Source of the DNA: Clostridia bacterium
Lineage (GTDB): Bacteria > Bacillota > Clostridia > Oscillospirales > Acutalibacteraceae
Direction of reading: 5' to 3'
Assembly: GCA_900769375.1 (NCBI GenBank)
Contig: CAAGGN010000267.1
Coordinates: 1 to 9,431 of the forward strand
Length of the DNA stretch: 9,431 nt
The notes under the pieces are model-generated. The model saw only the letters and a program-made list of their open reading frames with translations. It ran no database searches and had not been told where the DNA came from. The first letter of the stretch is position 1; the number at the start of each line of letters is the position of its first letter. Both the position numbers and the translations under genes were made by a program. Below are positions 1 through 7,600 of the stretch, one piece after another.

Positions 1-1
1 G

Positions 2-1492
2 GGCAAAACCACCTGCGCCAAAATTTTAAGCAAGGCAATCAACTGCCAAAGTCCCAAAAACGGCGATCCTTGCGGCGAGTGCGAAATGTGCCGCGCCATA
101 AACGACGAGGCCATTACCGATATCTGCGAAATAGATGCCGCTTCAAATAACGGTATTGATGATATCCGAGAACTTCGCGAGCAGGTTAATTTCTCACCCG
201 TTTCGGCTAAATACAGGGTTTATATAATCGACGAGGTGCATATGCTTTCCATAAGCGCCTTTAACGCTCTTTTAAAAACTCTTGAGGAGCCACCCGAGCA
301 CGTAGTATTTATTCTTGCTACCACCGAGGTGCATAAACTACCGGCTACTATTCTCTCCCGTTGCCAGCGTTTTGATTTTCGAAGGATTGACCCTGAAAAA
401 ATTATTAAACGACTTAAATTCGTGGCCGAGAGCGAAGGTCTTACCCTTACCGATGATGCCGCCTCTTTAATTGCAGGCGCGGCAGACGGAGGTATGCGAG
501 ACGCCCTCTCAATTTTAGATTTATGTGCTTCTAACAATAATAATATAACCGAAAACGTAGTAGCAAACGTATGCGCTATGGCCGGTAATGATTACCTTTT
601 GAGCTTAGCCGACGCCATTAAGCACCAAAATACCGAAGAAGCTCTTATGATGCTTGATAAACTTCATAATTCTTCGGTGGATATGCTTCGGCTTTTAAAC
701 GAGCTTATTGGTCATTATCGAGATTTAATGATAATAAAAACGGTTAAGTCGGCCCAAAAGCCCATCGTTTGCTCTGCCTTCCATCTTAAAGCGCTTGAAA
801 ATCAGGCGGCAGATTATTCCATAAATGAAATTATGGCAGTTTTAAATGTTTTGCAGTCGGCAACCGCCGCTATGCAGACGGGCAACCGCCGTTGCGAAAT
901 GGAAATGACGGTTATTAAGCTTTGCTCACCCAAGGTTGCCAATGATATAAATTCATTAGAGCTACGCATTGCCGCCCTTGAAAAATCAGGTGTAATTAAG
1001 GCAGCTATAATTGCCGAAGAATCCGAGGCGGTCGCGGTTGAAGAGCCGCCCGTGCTTGAAGAAAGCATTGCGGACAAGGCGCTTATTTCTTCACCTGAGG
1101 ATGAAGAAATACCGCTTCCTACCGAATGCCCCGACGACGAGCTCCCGCCAGAACCCGTCACTGAGCCGATAAAAGAGGCGGAAGGCGACGACTCACCCAT
1201 TCCAGAATGGGAGGATATATTAGCCCTAATCAAGAAGAGCAATCCTCTGCTCCGCGGAGTCTTGCAGGATTCTAAGGCCTATATTAAAGGAGATTATCTT
1301 TTAATCGATACGACAAATTCTCAATTCCGCTCTCTTGTGAACGGCGATAATCCCGTATATAGAAATTCTATCAGAAACGCCGCCTTAGAGGTGCTCGGAA
1401 AGACCTATAAATTAGGTCCCTATAAAAAAACTGCCGAGAGCAGTGACCCATTATCCGCCTTTGCGGCAATGCTTAAAGAATTAGAAAACTAA
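2..1492 (+). CDS. dnaX: DNA polymerase III subunit gamma/tau, 5'-truncated by window edge
   Basis: Clamp-loader ATPase subunit that, with delta and delta', loads the beta sliding clamp at replication forks. The reading frame is open from base 2, so the gene begins before the window; an ATG at 86 is internal. The visible part is 496 codons. It starts at GKTT of the Walker A motif, then has four zinc-ligand cysteines (fragment residues 15, 24, 27, 30), Walker B IIDEVH (75-80), the sensor-1 stretch ATTEVHKLP (106-114) and the SRC arginine-finger motif (119-121). A clamp-loader collar region follows, then an acidic, proline-rich linker, then a C-terminal domain starting near PEWEDILALI that resembles the tau-specific domain of Firmicutes. 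No canonical -1 slippery heptamer is seen, so only one product is expected. The ybaB gene follows after 15 nt. Identification is secure; only the first few dozen residues are missing. Confidence 0.97.
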   Translation, partial: GKTTCAKILSKAINCQSPKNGDPCGECEMCRAINDEAITDICEIDAASNNGIDDIRELREQVNFSPVSAKYRVYIIDEVHMLSISAFNALLKTLEEPPEHVVFILATTEVHKLPATILSRCQRFDFRRIDPEKIIKRLKFVAESEGLTLTDDAASLIAGAADGGMRDALSILDLCASNNNNITENVVANVCAMAGNDYLLSLADAIKHQNTEEALMMLDKLHNSSVDMLRLLNELIGHYRDLMIIKTVKSAQKPIVCSAFHLKALENQAADYSINEIMAVLNVLQSATAAMQTGNRRCEMEMTVIKLCSPKVANDINSLELRIAALEKSGVIKAAIIAEESEAVAVEEPPVLEESIADKALISSPEDEEIPLPTECPDDELPPEPVTEPIKEAEGDDSPIPEWEDILALIKKSNPLLRGVLQDSKAYIKGDYLLIDTTNSQFRSLVNGDNPVYRNSIRNAALEVLGKTYKLGPYKKTAESSDPLSAFAAMLKELEN

Positions 1493-1507
1493 TTAGGAGA
1501 TATATTT

Positions 1508-1849
1508 ATGAAGGTTAGAATTCCCAATTCCGGCGGCCCCGGTAATATGAATCAAATGTTAAAGCAGGCACAGAAAATGCAGGAAGATATGGCAAATCTT
1601 CAAAGCGACCTTGAGCAGAGAGAATATACTGCCACCTCGGGCGGCGGACTCGTTACCGTTACTGTCGACGGCAAACATCTTATAAAATCCATCAATATTA
1701 AGCCCGAGGCAGTTGACCCCGACGACGCCGAAATGCTTGAAGATTTGGTTACCGTTGCGGTAAACGAAGCTATAAATAACGCTATTAAGGCGGCAGAGGA
1801 AGAAATGGGCGCCATTACGGGCGGTCTTAATCTCCCCGGTATGTTTTAA
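1508..1849 (+). CDS. ybaB: YbaB/EbfC family nucleoid-associated protein
   Basis: Small DNA-binding protein, a homodimer in known members, that coats or bridges the nucleoid. Its place between dnaX and recR is one of the most conserved small neighbourhoods in bacteria. The 113-residue length fits the family. Recognisable segments are the N-terminal helix NMNQMLKQAQKMQEDM, the beta segment with GGGLVTVTVDGKH, the helix EMLEDLVTVAVNEAI, and the Gly/Met-rich tail ending NLPGMF. The start is ATG 1508, preceded by AGGAGA at 1495-1500 with 7 nt spacing, which is the clearest ribosome binding site in this cluster. The first ten or so residues (MKVRIPNSGG) replace the glycine-rich leader often seen in relatives. 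It is probably co-transcribed with dnaX and recR. Its exact regulatory role in this organism cannot be read from sequence. Confidence 0.96.
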   Translation: MKVRIPNSGGPGNMNQMLKQAQKMQEDMANLQSDLEQREYTATSGGGLVTVTVDGKHLIKSINIKPEAVDPDDAEMLEDLVTVAVNEAINNAIKAAEEEMGAITGGLNLPGMF

Positions 1850-1852
1850 AGT

Positions 1853-2452
1853 ATGAGTTATAATATTGTACCTTTAAACGAGCTTATAAATCAGTTTTCC
1901 CGTTTGCCCGGCATAGGCAAAAAAACGGCTCAGCGTCTGGCTTATAGCATAATTGAACAACCACCCGAAAGAGCCAAACAATTTGCCGAAGCGCTTATAA
2001 ACGCTCGTGAAAAGATTCATTTATGTAAGGTTTGCCAAACCCTTACCGATAAGGATATCTGCGACTTTTGCAGTGATGAAAAGCGAGATAGGACTACCGT
2101 TTGCGTAGTGGAGGACCCCCGTGACGTTATGGCCTTTGAGCGCACCCGCGAATATAAGGGCGTTTACCATGTTCTTCACGGTGTTATCTCCCCTCTTGAC
2201 GGCGTAGGCCCCGAGCAACTCAAACTTAAAGAGCTTATGTCTCGTCTTTCTTCGGGCGAGGTTAAGGAAATTATTATGGCCACCAACCCCACCGTTGAGG
2301 GTGAAGCAACCGCCAGCTATATTTCCCGACTTGTTAAACCTATGGGTATAAAGGTAACCCGCCTTGCCTACGGTATCCCCGTTGGCGGCGACCTTGAATA
2401 TGCCGATGAATATACTTTAGCACGCGCCCTTGAAGGCAGAAACGAGATTTAA
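1853..2452 (+). CDS. recR: Recombination mediator protein RecR
   Basis: Ring-forming DNA repair protein that works with RecO (and RecF) to load RecA onto SSB-coated single-stranded DNA at gaps. The 199-residue length is typical. Domains in order: helix-hairpin-helix FSRLPGIGKKTAQRLAY (residues 15-31); a C4 zinc finger with Cys58, Cys61, Cys70 and Cys73; a Toprim domain from about residue 82 with VVED (85-88), GVISPLDGVGP (110-120) and NPTVEGEATA (145-154); and the C-terminal signature GIPVGGDLEYADEYTL. All key residues are present. The start ATG lies only 3 nt after the ybaB stop and has no good Shine-Dalgarno sequence, so translation is probably coupled to ybaB. Confidence 0.98.
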   Translation: MSYNIVPLNELINQFSRLPGIGKKTAQRLAYSIIEQPPERAKQFAEALINAREKIHLCKVCQTLTDKDICDFCSDEKRDRTTVCVVEDPRDVMAFERTREYKGVYHVLHGVISPLDGVGPEQLKLKELMSRLSSGEVKEIIMATNPTVEGEATASYISRLVKPMGIKVTRLAYGIPVGGDLEYADEYTLARALEGRNEI

Positions 2453-2453
2453 T

Positions 2454-2669
2454 ATGGAACAGAAAAAAATTGACCGCATAAATTTTCTAGCCCGCAAGCA
2501 GAAAACCGAGGGGTTAACCGAAGAGGAAAAGGCAGAACAATTTGCTCTTCGCCGAGAGTATATTGATTCCTTTAAACGAAGTCTTACTTCTCAACTCGAT
2601 AATATGTATATAGTTGAGCCCGATGGAAGCAAAACAAAAGTTAAGCCCAAGGATGATTTAAAACAATGA
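2454..2669 (+). CDS. DUF896 (YnzC/UPF0291) family protein
   Basis: A 71-residue protein of the DUF896/UPF0291 family (Bacillus subtilis YnzC is a member), typical of Firmicutes. Known structures of the family are small helical hairpins, and its cellular role is poorly defined. The family core is plain here: INFLARKQKTEGLTEEEKA, then LRREYIDSFKRSLTSQLDN, then a short charged tail IVEPDGS. I chose ATG 2454, one base after the recR stop, because the family normally begins just before this KIDRIN segment. A TTG at 2430 in the same frame would add eight residues and overlap recR, and is less likely. The 3' end overlaps the next gene by ATGA, which suggests translational coupling. Family assignment is firm; function is unknown. 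Confidence 0.93.
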   Translation: MEQKKIDRINFLARKQKTEGLTEEEKAEQFALRREYIDSFKRSLTSQLDNMYIVEPDGSKTKVKPKDDLKQ

Positions 2670-3619
2670 AAATAGTTTTGACCGACTCTATAACCTTGCT
2701 TTCAAACAACGACCTTGACCTTACCGTTTTTGAAAAATACGGTGAGGTTAAGTATTATGACGCTCTTTGGGGCGATGAGTTAAAGGACGCCGTCAAAGAT
2801 GCGGATATAATTCTATGCAATAAGACACTTATAAATAAGGACGTCCTTGATACTGCAAAAAATCTTAAATTTATAGGACTTTTTGCAACGGGATATAATA
2901 ATATTGATACTGTTTATGCCAAGGAAAAGGGAGTTACGGTTTGCAATGCAGGAAGTTATTCCACGAATGCCGTAGCACAACAGACCTTCGCCTATATTTT
3001 GAATCATTTTTCGGCGGTTAACCGCTATAATGACCTTGTCAAAAGCGGAGGATGGATAACTGTGCCTACATTTTCAATGCTCTGCTACCCCACTGATGAG
3101 CTTGCAGATAAAACCCTTGGTATTATCGGTTTTGGAAGTATCGGTAAAAAGGTTTCTGAAATCGCAAAGGCATTTGATATGAAGGTGCTGTGTTTCACGA
3201 GAAGCCAAAAGACAGCAGAGGGCGTAGAATTCACCGACCTTGATACCCTGCTAAAGACAAGCGATATCGTTACCGCCCATTGCCCATTAAACGATGAAAG
3301 CCGACTTATGTTTAATAAAGAGGCCTTCTCTAAAATGAAAAAGGGCGCCTACTTTATTAATACCGCCCGAGGCGGTATAGTTGAGGAAAATGCTCTTGCA
3401 GAAGCTTTGAATTCAGGGCATCTTGCAGGCGCGGCGGTAGACGTGCTACAAAACGAGCCAATGACCGAGGACTGTCCCCTTTTAAATGCTAAAAATATTA
3501 TTATCACACCGCATACCGCCTGGGCGCCTCTTGCAACAAGAGAACGACTTTTAGGTATCGTTATAAATAATATTGATGCCTTTTTAGAGGGAAGTCCCGT
3601 AAACGTAGTTAACAAATAG
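2666..3619 (+). CDS. D-2-hydroxyacid dehydrogenase (glycerate dehydrogenase/hydroxypyruvate reductase-like)
   Basis: Cytoplasmic NAD(P)H-dependent oxidoreductase that interconverts a D-2-hydroxy acid and a 2-keto acid. At 317 residues it has the usual two-domain layout. The Rossmann fold holds LGIIGFGSIGKKV (GxGxxG at residues 155-160). The family catalytic triad is visible as Arg235 (in NTARGG), Glu264 (in NEP) and His283 (in PHTAW). The overall pattern, including FATGYNNID near residue 73 and NAVAQQTFAYIL near 101, is closest in my memory to glycerate dehydrogenase/hydroxypyruvate reductase-like members, but substrate cannot be fixed from sequence. An aspartate that would mark NAD preference is not clear at the end of beta-2 (CFTRS), where Thr-Arg-Ser may instead favour NADPH. 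The start overlaps the DUF896 stop (ATGA) and AAGGA lies 12 nt upstream, so it belongs to the same transcript. Confidence 0.92.
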   Translation: MKIVLTDSITLLSNNDLDLTVFEKYGEVKYYDALWGDELKDAVKDADIILCNKTLINKDVLDTAKNLKFIGLFATGYNNIDTVYAKEKGVTVCNAGSYSTNAVAQQTFAYILNHFSAVNRYNDLVKSGGWITVPTFSMLCYPTDELADKTLGIIGFGSIGKKVSEIAKAFDMKVLCFTRSQKTAEGVEFTDLDTLLKTSDIVTAHCPLNDESRLMFNKEAFSKMKKGAYFINTARGGIVEENALAEALNSGHLAGAAVDVLQNEPMTEDCPLLNAKNIIITPHTAWAPLATRERLLGIVINNIDAFLEGSPVNVVNK

Positions 3620-3641
3620 TAATTAATGCGGAGTAACATTT

Positions 3642-4409
3642 ATGCTTACTGATTTTTCAAAGAAATCCTTTGATATTATTATACAAGCAGGCCAATCCAA
3701 CTCGGAGGGTTATGGCTTTGGTGACGTTGATAACGCCTATGAACCCAACACAGCAGTTTGGTATTTAAATAATGATTTCACTATTAGTCAGGCGGCTGAA
3801 AAAGTTGTAAACAACGGCGTACAAAGTAATTTTGCCCTTTCTTTTGCCAGATGCTACATAAACAAAAATCTGCTTTCAGAGGAACGCGAATTGCTGATTT
3901 TACGCTGCGCAGTTGGCGGCACCGGATTTCTTGATAACCGTTGGGGTTTATCCGACGACCTTTATCAGAAAATGATGGATATGATTAGCACTGCTCTTGC
4001 TCTCAACCCCTCAAATCGATTGGTGGCATTTTTATGGCACCAAGGAGAAACGGATGCATTGAATAATGCTGATTTCGATACTCATTATAATAATTTATCC
4101 ACCCTTTTAAATCAGGTGACTAAAACCTTTAACTATCCCGATTTACCTTTTATAGCCGGCGACTTCGTATGGGATTGGAAACAAAATAATCTTGCAATAT
4201 GCGAACCGGTTATAAGAGCGATTAAGACTGTGTGCGATGAACATAAGAACGGTCGTTTTGTGGAAAGCAACGGACTTAAATCCAACGACCAAGAGTTAAC
4301 AACTCCTCACCCTATGGGATGGGACGGCACTGACGTTATCCATTTCTCGCGCCCTTCGCTTTACGAGTTGGGCATCCGTTATTTTGATGCTTTTTTATCC
4401 TGTCTTTGA
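3642..4409 (+). CDS. SASA-family (sialate O-acetylesterase-like) SGNH esterase, cytoplasmic
   Basis: Probable carbohydrate esterase removing acetyl groups from sugars. The 255-residue protein shows the blocks of the SASA/DUF303 branch of SGNH hydrolases: block I QAGQSNSEGYG with the nucleophile Ser19, a Gly-rich stretch CAVGGTGF (residues 89-96), the block III-like WHQGETDA (132-139), and the catalytic Asp231-x-x-His234 in DVIHFSRPS. No signal peptide or membrane segment is visible, so it should act in the cytoplasm on imported or intracellular acetylated sugars. The start ATG has GGAG at 3630-3633 with 8 nt spacing. It sits 22 nt after the dehydrogenase and is the last gene before the shared terminator. 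Sialic acid is only one possible substrate; acetylated xylo- or manno-oligosaccharides are equally possible. Confidence 0.88.
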   Translation: MLTDFSKKSFDIIIQAGQSNSEGYGFGDVDNAYEPNTAVWYLNNDFTISQAAEKVVNNGVQSNFALSFARCYINKNLLSEERELLILRCAVGGTGFLDNRWGLSDDLYQKMMDMISTALALNPSNRLVAFLWHQGETDALNNADFDTHYNNLSTLLNQVTKTFNYPDLPFIAGDFVWDWKQNNLAICEPVIRAIKTVCDEHKNGRFVESNGLKSNDQELTTPHPMGWDGTDVIHFSRPSLYELGIRYFDAFLSCL

Positions 4410-4443
4410 TTATAACGAATTAAGAAAACTATTTAATGAAAAC

Positions 4444-4477
4444 AAAAAACAGTGAGGTAAAACCTCACTGTTTTTTT
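4444..4477. terminator. Bidirectional rho-independent terminator between convergent units
   Basis: A perfect stem with arms AACAGTGAGGT and ACCTCACTGTT closes on an AAA loop (4459-4461). A run of A precedes it and seven T follow it, so the stem gains a U tract whichever strand is transcribed. It lies 34 nt after the esterase stop on the plus strand and about 60 nt after the 42-residue peptide on the minus strand, which fits a terminator shared by both convergent units. Confidence 0.93.
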
Positions 4478-4535
4478 GTTTTAAAATCTGTTGATAAGTA
4501 AATTAATTTTGCTTATCTTCGACGCAGTTCGTCAC

Positions 4536-4664
4536 TTAGTTATTTGGGAAAACGTGATCGTCGCCGTCGAAAGAATTTGTAAGACTTGCGGTTACGATAT
4601 CAATATTATCTAAAGTAACAATTTCTGCCTCTGCCTTTTCAAAAGGGCGTTTATTAGTATTCAT
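4536..4664 (-). CDS. Small acidic peptide of 42 residues, unknown function
   Basis: A short gene lying 15 nt downstream of the large minus-strand gene. Its ATG has a strong ribosome binding site (AAAGGGG, with GGGG at 4672-4675, 7 nt spacing; an AAGG also lies closer). The peptide starts with a Lys/Arg-containing stretch (MNTNKRPFEK), continues AEAEIVTLDNIDIVTAS, and ends in an Asp- and Asn-rich tail (FDGDDHVFPNN). It has no Cys, signal peptide or membrane segment. The pattern F/Y-E-K, then EIV-x-L or F, then DI(V/I)T(A/T)S is one I remember from many short unannotated proteins of gut Clostridia, often next to surface-protein genes; that is recollection, not a search. It could be a ribosomally made peptide precursor or a small regulator, but no modifying enzyme is in the window. 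Confidence 0.72.
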   Translation of the reverse strand: MNTNKRPFEKAEAEIVTLDNIDIVTASLTNSFDGDDHVFPNN

Positions 4665-4679
4665 TTTCCTTCCCCTTTC

Positions 4680-7600
4680 TTAGCTTCTGGAAAGATATGC
4701 GGCATAATCGCTTGCGGATGCGCCGTATGCATAGAGGGCGCAGGCAAGGGATGCCATATCAGTATTGGAGCTACCCTTCATTGCATAGGTATAAGCATTT
4801 ATGCTATATACGAGGGTCTGGATAAGCTCATCACCTTCATAAAGTTTAAACGTGAAGGTATCGGCATATTTATCAGCGTATACGCCATCGGTAACGAAGG
4901 TTGCGCCATCTAACTCAACCAATTTATCATTTACATAAAGCTTGGTGTTATCGGTAACGGCATTAAGCTTGATAACGAGAGCGTTTATATTGCTGAATCT
5001 TACGGTTGCGCTCTTAAAGCAAACGTTGCCAAGAGCATTTTCAGTATTCTTCACCAAAGACATTGCATCATCTTCGGTGGGAAGCTTTTCTGCGGCAGCT
5101 ACTAAACCTGTAACGTCCTTGGTAGCAAGGTTATCAAGGTTATGGCCGCGGTAGATCTGAGCGGCATCGCCATAGCGGAGCATATCGGAAACGAAGGTCT
5201 TAAGCTCTGCGGAGCTATTAGTATCGTTCAATAATTCCTGAGCATAGCTCTTGATGCTGTATTCAACGGTGCTAAGTACGGTTTCATCGCCGTCACTGTC
5301 TTTAGAAACGAGAGCAGCGGTGATGGTATCGGACATGCACTGAGCGCCAATGCCTTCGAAAGCGAAGGTGAAGGTGCCATCCACGATTTCAGCGGGATCG
5401 CACTCAACGGAATCGCTAACGCCGTTCATTGTAAACTTCATTTCAAGAGTCTTGCCTGCGATATCCTCGGGCTTAACGGTAACAACGTAGTTTGCGGTAA
5501 GGTCGGAACCAACCTCAACGTCGGTACCCTTAATTTCGGTAGTAATCTCGGTGATTACGGGTGTTCTTGAAAGCTCGTGTTCACATTCTGTGCAGTATAC
5601 AACCTCGTCATAGGAGCCGGCTGTAACGTTTTCGCGAACTGCTTCACCGGGTTTATGAGCAACCTTATCGGTGATTGCAAGACAATTTATATGACCCTCG
5701 GGAACGGTAAGGCCGTCTATAGATGTAAACGTACCTGCTGCTACCTTGCCTTCGCTATCGAGTATCTGAATATTATCAACATAACCCTTGAAGCCGGGGT
5801 ATACGAATAATATATGGTTGCCGCTGAAGTTTGCATCAGTTTTGGTAAAGGTGCTGCTTGTAGTAGACCACTCGCCTAATGCAATATCGGGTTTCCAGAA
5901 TCCTGCCTTAGCTGAATCACCACTACCCTTGGAAGATTGGAAATGGAAGGCGGGACCCTCTGCAGGCATCTGAATGGGATAAACGTCAAACTGAACTGTA
6001 TAGGTTCCGTTGGGTAAGGTACCGTAGCCGGGCATACCAAGCTCGTTAAACCAAAAAGCAGTTTCACTTGTTTTTGCAGTTGTATCAACAGCTAAAATCT
6101 TACTTGAAACGGTTTCGCGAGAAAGAACCTCGTTACAACCCGTGCAACGAACAACCATATCATAGGTTCCTGCTGCTTCGCAGGTTGCGCCAACTACGTT
6201 CTCGCGAACTGCTTCGCCCGCTTTATGAACATGAGGAGCTTCGCCGACTATTTCAAGACAATTTTTATGTTTCTCGGGAACGGTAAGCTCATCTACAGTG
6301 GTAAACGTTCCTGCTACCGTGTTACCGTTTGCATCAAGTATCTTAACGTTATCAATACAGCCCTTGAAGCCGGGGTATACGAATAATATATGGTTGCCGC
6401 TTTTGGTACCGTCCTTTACGGTAAAGGTTCTGCTTGTAGTAGACCACTCGCCCACCGTCAAATCGGGTTTCCAGAAGTCCGTATTAGAGGATGGACCGTT
6501 ACCGTCATCGGTTCTAAAGTGGAAAAGGTCGTTGCCTTCAGGCATCACGATAGGATAAACGTCAAACTGAACCGTATAGGTTCCGTTAGGTAATGAGCCG
6601 TAGCCGGGCAGCATACCAAGTTCGTTAAACCAAAAATCAGTTTCCTTTGCTTTTGCAGTTGTATCAAAAAGGAACATCTTATTCTTCACTACGGGCGGGG
6701 TCTTTTTAGCTTCCAATACCTCGTCCTTTAATTGAACAACGTAACCGTATGGATTACTACCGTGGCCCTTAGTGCCTATATCGGTCTCTGCAAAGCCGAG
6801 ACTAAAAATTTTAGTGCTGCCGGATTTTACGGTAATATTATCAACGTAGCCCTTGAAACCTTTGCAATAAATAATCGTATGAAGCTTTGCATCGCTGGAG
6901 GCCACGCCGCTGAAGGTAACGGTTACCCACTTATTGAGGTCATCGCTTTCGGGTTTCCAGGTTTTCTGTCTATCGGCATCGCTCCAAATATCGTTAGTTA
7001 CGTTGATGGGCTTATACACCAAGTCGCCTATAGAGAGGGTATATACGTCCATAGTAACGGTATATTCACCTGCGGGTACTGATTTTGCGCTGTCACTATA
7101 GGTAGAGTAGTCATAACAATGCAAATATGTATCAGCGTTAGTAGTACCTTCGGAGTTATCATGATATATTGCGGCATCGATATTCTTAGCTTCTACTATA
7201 TCTTCCCGTAAAGCAACTACGAGTCCACTTGGATCGTCATTGTGACCGTACTTTCCTAAATGGGATTCTGCAAAGCTAAGCTTAAAAATTTCAGTGTTAC
7301 CGGATTTTACGGTAATATTATCAACGTAGCCCTTAAAGCCGGCGATATAAACAAGCTCATGAATTTTTGCAACGTCAGTAATTGAGCCGCTGAAGGTAGC
7401 GGTTACCCACTTATTGAGATCTTGGCTTCCAGCTGACCAGAATATGTAATCATCCATACGGGGAACCCAATCACCGCCAACTAAGCCAATTGCTTTATAC
7501 GCCAAGGTTCCTTCGGTAAGGGCATATACGTCCATAGTAACGGTAAAATTACCTGCAGGTAGCGCTTTTGCATCGTCACCAACGGTAGAGTACTCATAGC

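Noticed and set aside
814..1242. 142-residue minus-strand open frame inside dnaX
   Set aside because: It is very Ser-rich and mirrors the Glu/Pro-rich linker of dnaX, a typical antisense shadow.
1424..1430. Run of seven A near the dnaX 3' end as a possible programmed frameshift site
   Set aside because: In frame it reads TAT AAA AAA ACT, which does not form a canonical X-XXY-YYZ heptamer. It also lies only about 20 codons before the stop, so a short gamma form would not result.
4493..4517. GATAAG/CTTATC inverted repeat between the terminator and the 42-residue peptide
   Set aside because: The arms are only 6 bp around a 13-nt A/T-rich loop with no U tract, much weaker than the adjacent terminator.
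6732..7082. 116-residue plus-strand open frame opposite the A2 module
   Set aside because: It lies fully inside the repeat region on the opposite strand, has no ribosome binding site and no recognisable family, and is explained by the composition of the coding strand.
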